A stretch of DNA of 64,000 nucleotides from Endotrypanum monterogeii (lineage: Eukaryota; Euglenozoa; Kinetoplastea; Trypanosomatida; Trypanosomatidae): assembly GCA_000333855.2 (NCBI GenBank), contig CM007320.1, positions 1,477,162-1,541,161 on the forward strand, given 5' to 3'. The notes below the pieces were generated by a model that was given only the letters and a program-made list of their open reading frames with translations, had not been told where the DNA came from and did not search any database. This document shows, in pieces, positions 58,701 through 64,000 of the stretch (positions are counted from its first letter, which is position 1; every line of letters begins with the position of its first letter). A program made the position numbers and the translations under genes.

Positions 58701-60184
58701 TGGGCAGCAACTCTGCTACCCCGGCAGCAGCGGAGGCGGCGAGTATTTCCAAGACCACTGACGGCGATATGTTCGACAAAAAAGTCTTTTTGACGGGTGA
58801 TCAGATGCGGCTGCTACGCTCCTTGCCGGGCCGCAGCTATGGATTTGATACACTGCGTCCTGTCGTTGTCGCGTCATCTGATACTCCGCCAGAGACAGAG
58901 GACCCCTTGGTAGGGAGCGCCACAAGTACCTCTAGCTCTTCTATCTACTCGTTCCTGCTCAACTCCCTGGATGACGTGGAGGCGCGACAGCAGTGGTGTG
59001 GGTTGGCGCGGGTCGTAACATCGCTTGTTGTACGTTTTCACCTGCTGGATGATTCTGAAGAAATTGCGATGTGGACTGCCGTTCAGCCGGAAGGGAAGGG
59101 AGAAAGCGAGGAGCCAAGCATGAGGCAAGTGTTGCAGCGAAGCCATGTGACGCAGTCTAGGAGTCTGACTCCGCCTGGAGCTCCTCGACTGCCTCCGGTT
59201 TCTGTAGGAGACAACCTCACAAAGGAAGGAGCCAGTACAGCTCGCGCAAGTACTAAAGACATGACCCTCCTTAGAAGTGGTAGCAAGCAAGCGGCACTTC
59301 CTGAGGGTAGGCAGACACACACGCAGGCTGCACCTACCGTAGACTTCGACCCAGCAGGTGGAAACAGACACGCTGGGAAAAGAGATGATGTCGATGTTGA
59401 GGAGGAAAAAACGGATTTGGCGGGGGGCCTGGCGAGGGTCACCTCCACAGATAACAGTCGCAGTCGGCGACCGATGACAGGAAACTTGCGCACTTTAGCC
59501 GGCACCGCCAACGATGGGAGAAAGCACGTTCCCGAGAACGTTTTGAGAACGAAAAAAGAGGTGGAGAATCTACGAACGAGTATCCGCGAATCCTTGTCGT
59601 CAATGGGGGTGCATGTCACAGCTCCGCAGACTTCCAAGGGATTATCCGAAGAACACTCACGTGCAGTGACGTTCAGCGACACTACGAATTCAGAGATCCA
59701 TACGCATGTTCCCATGTCATCGAGGGGGGTGTCATCATCGATACCACCCACATTCGTGGCGACAGCGCAGAGCAGAGGGGAGCAGGAAAATGTTACACTC
59801 CCTGTACGCCCAATAACAGCGAAGCCCTCATCCATCATGGCGGCAAGTCAGGGGGGAACAGAAAGTGTGTCTGCGATGCGGATGCTATCCTCCCCCTCCG
59901 GTGGATACAACTCTTCGATCGGTAGTTTCGGTTCGCTGCCTCCAACCCATCGCGAATCTGCTTCCCCGAACAATCGCGCCTCTTCTCCAGGAAATACCAC
60001 CCAACACTTCGTCAAACCACCGACCCTGAGGGCACCAAAGTCTCCTATGGACTCTGGTAATATTTCCACGTCGGCTTCGTTACAGCAGTCAGGATCACTG
60101 AGCCCGCTCGTCCTTCACGCCTCTAATGTGAAGCGGTCGCTGTCCTCCACCAAACCCAAGGACCATTTTCGTATGGATTGCTGA
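55778..60184 (+). CDS. Large coiled-coil protein with Sfi1-like repeats (putative centrin-binding cytoskeletal protein)
   Basis: This protein of 1468 residues runs from the first ATG in frame. I do not recognise a named orthologue. Around residues 355-425 two units share the Sfi1 pattern of a hydrophobic-x2-W-R core: 'CRSVFMVWRSHTHQRRK' (Trp374) and 'EETTFLRWRGFVVRVK' (Trp408). The spacing of 34 residues equals the usual ~33-residue Sfi1 period. Sfi1 repeats bind centrin at spindle poles and basal bodies. A coiled coil follows (about 425-500: 'LVEIEISRSRVISEHTAALN', 'LQEKLVKERSRHMQESFERE'). A folded region (about 510-780) has Trp/Cys-containing helices ('PCPLWTIACSLLKSEEAF', 'ILLEARQRMEELLLVWVNAV'). 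The C-terminal half is acidic, Ser/Thr-rich and disordered, with 'SSDSEEGDDDDDRW'. No membrane span is seen. A basal-body or flagellar-base role is inferred from the Sfi1-like units only. Confidence 0.75.
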   Translation: MTSRGRPTEAQHAALLASDAPLMNRCDQEELHLKHRLARATAAFALNVQQNQSLADREERSREVRLQAQFTELLAGTRGLEVPSVARSSPTTALANAAKRGRGGTADAVKSGVKSHPTPSTGAIATTSVGLKTSSAATDNGRITHAAHPPYSIGFPDEYKSSGFKSPIRWASVMYDETFLTVYGPRGFRDQSLDQVPAGAERSPMAREAFPHRFMAAVTCYLLNEVLCANPMLSKLWQEKLRQPIFDSVFSPQSIAMGRDQNRVRRGGGAGNAAVADAIVRATMKSDFPPPSTDAVPSTTSALFPHRTNTYTTQGEFASLRLWAEEVAIEHQEKVCVCQRVCNLQRATTSRYVAVDMFQRREQKMQCRSVFMVWRSHTHQRRKHRQSIERFLTRRHLRHLEETTFLRWRGFVVRVKATGLQQRLVEIEISRSRVISEHTAALNALQEKLVKERSRHMQESFERETLHAQILDNHSMEIEALRMMLHTERMRMEEFRKWVTRWERAAKTFRPAKPCPPVPCPLWTIACSLLKSEEAFANTALKQSGVQETLLRVPYPILLEARQRMEELLLVWVNAVMQDSPEASTWIHVDAFKYGYSSLPKKQSSLKKSSSEASGEKRDADGSACDFSIYALMCLVRELRRRYEEAGLVARAAVHDRSHDANVADFYRELTNVFAVQAGGGLYAPLLAHCPSSPLWFTAEGLFGGPMSNMKLSARQHRRHHTVLMWVLASLLVGHIRVTWLASLLDKRVQPVRSPMEEMETLECTRESEMMKLTQLSFPMQHSKAAAGPPAAPRGTKVVASNTLLPKKKLSLSSSLRASARAAEDAEEVSIVSTEMSLLDMLRARQRATHHNTKRDSNDSNSSANMIRNELLGLGDDSLSDIEAFLGMQHYQVNSLRGIEGSSDSEEGDDDDDRWINRLFHQVFKAEEAEAEQRRIVRLQSKEVPQDATEMEDVPLHMPRSSKSGDIEECEGVSVGSNSATPAAAEAASISKTTDGDMFDKKVFLTGDQMRLLRSLPGRSYGFDTLRPVVVASSDTPPETEDPLVGSATSTSSSSIYSFLLNSLDDVEARQQWCGLARVVTSLVVRFHLLDDSEEIAMWTAVQPEGKGESEEPSMRQVLQRSHVTQSRSLTPPGAPRLPPVSVGDNLTKEGASTARASTKDMTLLRSGSKQAALPEGRQTHTQAAPTVDFDPAGGNRHAGKRDDVDVEEEKTDLAGGLARVTSTDNSRSRRPMTGNLRTLAGTANDGRKHVPENVLRTKKEVENLRTSIRESLSSMGVHVTAPQTSKGLSEEHSRAVTFSDTTNSEIHTHVPMSSRGVSSSIPPTFVATAQSRGEQENVTLPVRPITAKPSSIMAASQGGTESVSAMRMLSSPSGGYNSSIGSFGSLPPTHRESASPNNRASSPGNTTQHFVKPPTLRAPKSPMDSGNISTSASLQQSGSLSPLVLHASNVKRSLSSTKPKDHFRMDC

Positions 60185-61243
60185 GCATTGCATGTCAGCG
60201 TGTGTCGGTCATCATCTCTGCTTCTTCCCTTCTTTCGGATTTCGCTCGTTTTTTTATTATTATCTTGCAACGATTGGACACTCCAACCCGCCCCCCTCTT
60301 GGCCTTCGCGTTTTACCATGGGATGAAGTCGGTGTCAACTTCCCTCCGGGCTTACTCGACTGTCACACCCTTTTTGTTTTGCTTCTTTGCTGCTGCCTCT
60401 GCCACCTCCCTTGATGTATTCAGCATTTTTTTTTTTTTGAAACTGCACGATGTAGTCTTGTTTGTTTCCACTTGACGTTCGGCTATTTTTGTTTCCACTA
60501 CTGAAGTACTGAGCGTGCACGTCGATGACAGGTTGGTGACCCTTTTTCGTGTCTCTCGCCGAATGACCGCTGCTACATCCGCGATACCACCAGACAATTT
60601 TTTTTTTTTTGAATGCCGATCACTTCTGCGTTTCTGCTATGCCAGTGAAACAAACACGATAAAGTGAGGAGGTCACACCTCGGGGATTTATTAAAAAAAT
60701 CAAGGTGCGTTGGTGATATGAGGAAATAGCTATACACATCACCGCGCGGGATCAGTCATCTAGGTTTTCCTGTTTAGTGACTACTCAACACGAAAGGAAT
60801 GTGTGCAGTGATTGCAATCATCCTTTTCTGCAAATCGTGTTTCGTATGGTTTCGGCGTGCGGCTGGAAGCCCTGCAGGTCTCTGCTTAATCATCCCGCTT
60901 TGCGCTCCTTCAGTAAGATACCTGCAAAAAAAAAAAAACGCTGATCAATACATCTTTGGCTATCGCCGCTATCTCTGTTCAGCTGTTGGTGGCTCTATAA
61001 TTGCACTCATTTCTACAAGTGCGACAGCACACAGACCTTCGCTGCTCACTCTTCCTTCCCCTCCTTCTCCCCCTTTGCAATTGACCTCACTTCCAAGACT
61101 TCGTTCGCCCTTCCTCTTTGGCGGTGGCACACGTGTGTGTGTGTTTGCCTCTCTTTGAGCTTCCATTTGTGTTGGCCTGAGTCAACAAAAGGGGCTCTGC
61201 TGCATCCGTACCACGGCATATTTTTATCTTCACCTGCTGTATA
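60185..61243 (+). other. Spacer (1.1 kb) upstream of CDC73
   Basis: No gene is visible. T-runs (60428-60439, 60599-60610), an A-run (60927-60938) and a C/T tract (61045-61080) are present. The stretch before the ATG at 61244 includes 'TTTTTATCTTCACCTGCTG' with no AG between it and the start, so the acceptor is probably farther upstream. Confidence 0.6.
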
Positions 61244-62338
61244 ATGGCCATGGCGTCGTCATCGTCTTCGTCGGCCGAGGCTGCCGTGCGCTCGGCGTGG
61301 TTTGGTGCGATCGACGCGACGGCTAGCATGTCAAGTACAGCGCCTCTCCATCCTGCTGCGGACTATACGGACGATTCGTACCTACCGGCTTTGTCCTATG
61401 CGGGAACCCAGTCCGACTTTTTTGCGAAGCTCCGTGAGCTGGACAGGGGCTTTTCGGAGGCTGCCCCGTCACTGTTTCTCCCACAGATGACTCTAGATGA
61501 GGCGTGTCACGCAAAACCAAGCTTTTACCAGGCTTTTCGCGGAGAGCGTGAGATTGTGGAGACAAATTTTCAACCCCTGTCTGCGAAGGAGCGCAATGAC
61601 GCTGGACAGGAGGTCGATGGCGCAGCGACCAATGGCCGTCGTAGTGTTCGTAGACGTCGGCAGGAAACATCGGCTCAGTCATCTGGTACAGCACCTCTTT
61701 ATGGCGGCTTTCTAGGCCAAGAGGCGCTGTCGCCGAGCACGGCAGTGCACCGCAAGCCTGACTTTATGCCGATCCTCCTCGTTCCCTCTGCCGCCACAGC
61801 TCCTCTGCAGCTCATGAACATCAAACAGTTCCTGGAGCATGGTACTTACGTTGATCCGGCCAACTTGTACGTTGATAGAGAAACTGGCGTAGTCAATATT
61901 CGTGACTCCAAGCCGCGCTCCGTCGTTATTAAGCCCGGTAGCTTTCATGATCCACACAAGTACCACGTTGCTTTCCGGCAATTTCGCGTCGTCGATGATC
62001 CGGATGAGGTGGACGACTGGTCGCACGTGTGTGGTTGCATCGTAGAGGGAAAGCTGTGGCAGCTGAAGGGCTGGTACCCACAGGAGCAAGCGCAGTCACG
62101 CGACCCGAGCCGCCTCTTTTCACGCATCCGGGCCTTCTTGGCGTATTTTGAGGAAGACAAAGTACCCCCGCAGTGTCGTGAGTGGAATGTTCAGAGTCTT
62201 GCCTTGACGCGTAACCTGCTGAAGGATCAGGTGCACATCGCCCTTGCTTCTCACTTTTGGGAGCAGCTCTACACGTTTCTAGATGAGCATCCCATGTTTT
62301 CCAAGTACACCATTCCGCTCACAGACGAACGCCTGTAG
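61244..62338 (+). CDS. CDC73: CDC73/parafibromin-type subunit of the PAF1 complex
   Basis: The protein has 364 residues from ATG 61244. The C-terminal Ras-like domain of CDC73 is clear from about residue 172. It begins 'PDFMPILLVPSAATAPLQLM' and 'IKQFLEHGTYVDP', then 'PRSVVIKPG', 'FRVVDDPDEVDDWSHVCGC' and 'GKLWQLKGWYPQE'. It ends 'LFSRIRAFLAYFEEDKVPP' and 'WNVQSLALTRNLLKDQ'. Each piece matches the family order: 'PIIIVPSA', 'YNVKDFLEDG', 'FRVVDNP...DWDRVVAVF', 'WQFKGWP', 'LFSKVKAF' and 'WNVTVLELS'. The N-terminal ~170 residues are Ser/Ala-rich with a basic 'RRSVRRRRQE' patch, shorter than in human parafibromin. PAF1C travels with RNA polymerase II and supports elongation and histone modification. 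In kinetoplastids, PAF1C components have been linked to base-J-associated transcription termination. The domain call is strong. Confidence 0.94.
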   Translation: MAMASSSSSSAEAAVRSAWFGAIDATASMSSTAPLHPAADYTDDSYLPALSYAGTQSDFFAKLRELDRGFSEAAPSLFLPQMTLDEACHAKPSFYQAFRGEREIVETNFQPLSAKERNDAGQEVDGAATNGRRSVRRRRQETSAQSSGTAPLYGGFLGQEALSPSTAVHRKPDFMPILLVPSAATAPLQLMNIKQFLEHGTYVDPANLYVDRETGVVNIRDSKPRSVVIKPGSFHDPHKYHVAFRQFRVVDDPDEVDDWSHVCGCIVEGKLWQLKGWYPQEQAQSRDPSRLFSRIRAFLAYFEEDKVPPQCREWNVQSLALTRNLLKDQVHIALASHFWEQLYTFLDEHPMFSKYTIPLTDERL

Positions 62339-64000
62339 CACCACGCTGAGTTGTCTTGGTGTTGCGCTGTCCATGTGCGAGGGCAGTGTATTTCTATTTC
62401 TCTTACTCCCTCCATTGCATCGGTCGTGTCAGAAAAATGTCTCTCAACATGCATGTATGTCTATATATGTCTGTGTGTGTGCCGAAATGTTTCGTTTTTT
62501 ATTGTTGTTGTCGCCACGCGCGTGGTAGGGAGCAAAGGGAAAGGAGAGTGCATGATGTGACAATGCCATGCGCGGGGCGTGGGGGTGGATTGTATTTGCT
62601 TGCAAATGTGTACCCCAAAATTGTTCATCTTTTTTTTTTTTAACCATCTCTTTCACCCCTCTTTGTCTCCTCGTAGTGGTTCGGCTGGCTGGCGCCCGGG
62701 TGCTTTCTCCGCTTTTTTTCCCTTCTGTTTTTCTCTGCGGTCCTGGAGAAGGTAGCCACAGCTTGATGCGGTTGCGACAGGTCGTTCCGAAGACGGAAAA
62801 GCGACACTACCTGTCGTGCTCGTTTTTGTAGGGGGGTCAGGCGGCTGATGTTCGATTTTCCTGGACTGTACAGCACTTTTTTTTGTGCGTAGAAAGCTGT
62901 CTTTGTTTCTCCATCGCTATGATTAATATACTTTAAAAAAAAATACAATAAGTCGAAGAGCCTCTGCACACACACGGCAGCACACGCACATGCGGACACG
63001 CACGCAGGGGCAGAGGCAGAGGTACAGATGGACAGGACGCCGCCAGTATTAGCAAAAAAAAAATAACAAATACTATTTTCATACTAACAGCGGGAGGGCT
63101 CTCTTGTCTATAGGGGTTCAAAGGGAGGCTAGCAGAAGAGGAAAAAAAAAACAAGTAGCTAGCGATTCAGAACACTGACCTTCTTTGCTTCTTCTTTTTC
63201 CCCCCTCCTCCCATGTTGGTGCTCTGCACCTCTCGTTTGCTTGGTGTACTCACACCATCTTTGGTATAGCTTTGACAGAGTCTATTTCAATTTCATAGTG
63301 TAGGCCAACCATGGTGGGGGGGGGTGGAGGGGGGGGGGGAGGGGTCATGGCAGCATTGGATGGTTGGGCAATAGGCAAGGTAATGAGAACATTTCATGAA
63401 AGAAGAAGAAAAGAAAGACTCCACTTAGCTGATATGCGCAATCTGCTCGCACTATCCTCATCTCCCTTGGCCCTATCTAGATCTTTTACACGGCGTGTTT
63501 TCTCACCTCTTTTTCCCGTCTCGTTGGCCACCGTGTCACTTGCCCTCCACCTCTGCCGCATTCACTCGCGACTGTGAACGTCTTCATTTTTGTTTTTCGT
63601 GTGCGCTACTAAGTGTTTGCATATGTTCGAGGGATATAGAGTACCAACAAAGGGTATCTTCAACAAAAAAGTTGTCACTGCCTCTCCCCCCCCTTCCCGG
63701 CCCGCTCGCTGTAATTTTTGTCGTTGTGCGTTTTTTTTTTTTGGTCTTCGAGATGAAAACATCTTTTTTTGTGATTTTGTGTCTCGTGCCGCAACCTTAC
63801 CTCCCCAGTTTTTTTTTCCGTCTCCGTTCTGTGGACCTGCACTCGCTGTGTAGTTTTCGTTCCTCGTTGCTGTCTGTTGGAACGAGACGTGAAGAAACAG
63901 GCGAGCTCTTGTGTGTGTGTGTGTGTGTGCGCCAGTCTCAATTTCGGAAGTTTTACGGGCTATTTTTTTTTTTGTTGTTGTTGCTCATGAGGAGGCTCAC
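62339..64000 (+). other. 3' spacer of CDC73 to window end
   Basis: No gene is supported. It contains T-runs, A-runs (62933-62944, 63055-63064), a G-rich block (63314-63348) and a GT run (63910-63929). The final ~280 bases are again pyrimidine-rich, consistent with the approach to another trans-splice site, so the next gene probably begins beyond the window. The 88-codon frame at 63311 opens with poly-Gly from the G-rich block and is not convincing. Confidence 0.6.

Noticed and set aside
63311..63577. 88-codon frame near the window end
   Set aside because: It opens with poly-Gly from a G-rich block and has no family resemblance or coding character.

Overview
The window is a stretch of a trypanosomatid chromosome, most probably Leishmania or a close relative in the Leishmaniinae. 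Every convincing gene lies on the + strand. None shows an intron. Coding regions are GC-rich, and they are separated by long spacers (0.5-4.5 kb) full of pyrimidine tracts, T-runs and CA/GT/TA microsatellites. This is the layout of one polycistronic unit processed by spliced-leader trans-splicing and polyadenylation. From memory, glycyl-tRNA synthetase, eIF3i, SAHH and TERT lie near one another on chromosome 36 of Leishmania major; I could not check this.

Layout, left to right: an acylation-motif RING protein (428-1405); a C2-like/coiled-coil protein (5148-7193); glycyl-tRNA synthetase (8780-10666); ESCRT-III SNF7/VPS32 (13366-14049); a HAP2/GCS1-family gamete fusogen (17723-19534); a CEP78-like LRR protein (21134-23611); eIF3 subunit i (24162-25232); a MAM33/p22-family mitochondrial protein (26740-27888); an unknown protein (28878-29696); S-adenosylhomocysteine hydrolase (30636-31949); a spacer with an assembly gap flanked by a near-identical ~0.5 kb duplication; a small membrane protein (34646-35047); telomerase reverse transcriptase (35991-40328); a serine-rich protein (41282-44395); an RG-rich/coiled-coil protein (48874-50289); an AT-hook protein (52064-55054); a large coiled-coil protein with Sfi1-like repeats (55778-60184); and the PAF1-complex subunit CDC73 (61244-62338).

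The genes do not form a functional operon. Gene order in these organisms groups transcription, not pathways, and regulation is expected after transcription through the UTRs. Themes do recur: membrane remodelling (HAP2, SNF7, and possibly the C2 protein), basal body or centrosome (CEP78-like, Sfi1-like), and genome maintenance or transcription (TERT, CDC73, AT-hook protein).

The points most worth a second look are: the divergent HAP2-family fusogen; a possible non-AUG-initiated mitochondrial form of GlyRS; an acylated RING protein; an apparent frameshift at the end of the C2-like gene; and the unmerged-contig signature around the N gap. I found no tRNA, rRNA, CRISPR array or intact transposon. 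One GC-rich island (about 2820-3340) may be a degenerate retroposon of SIDER type.
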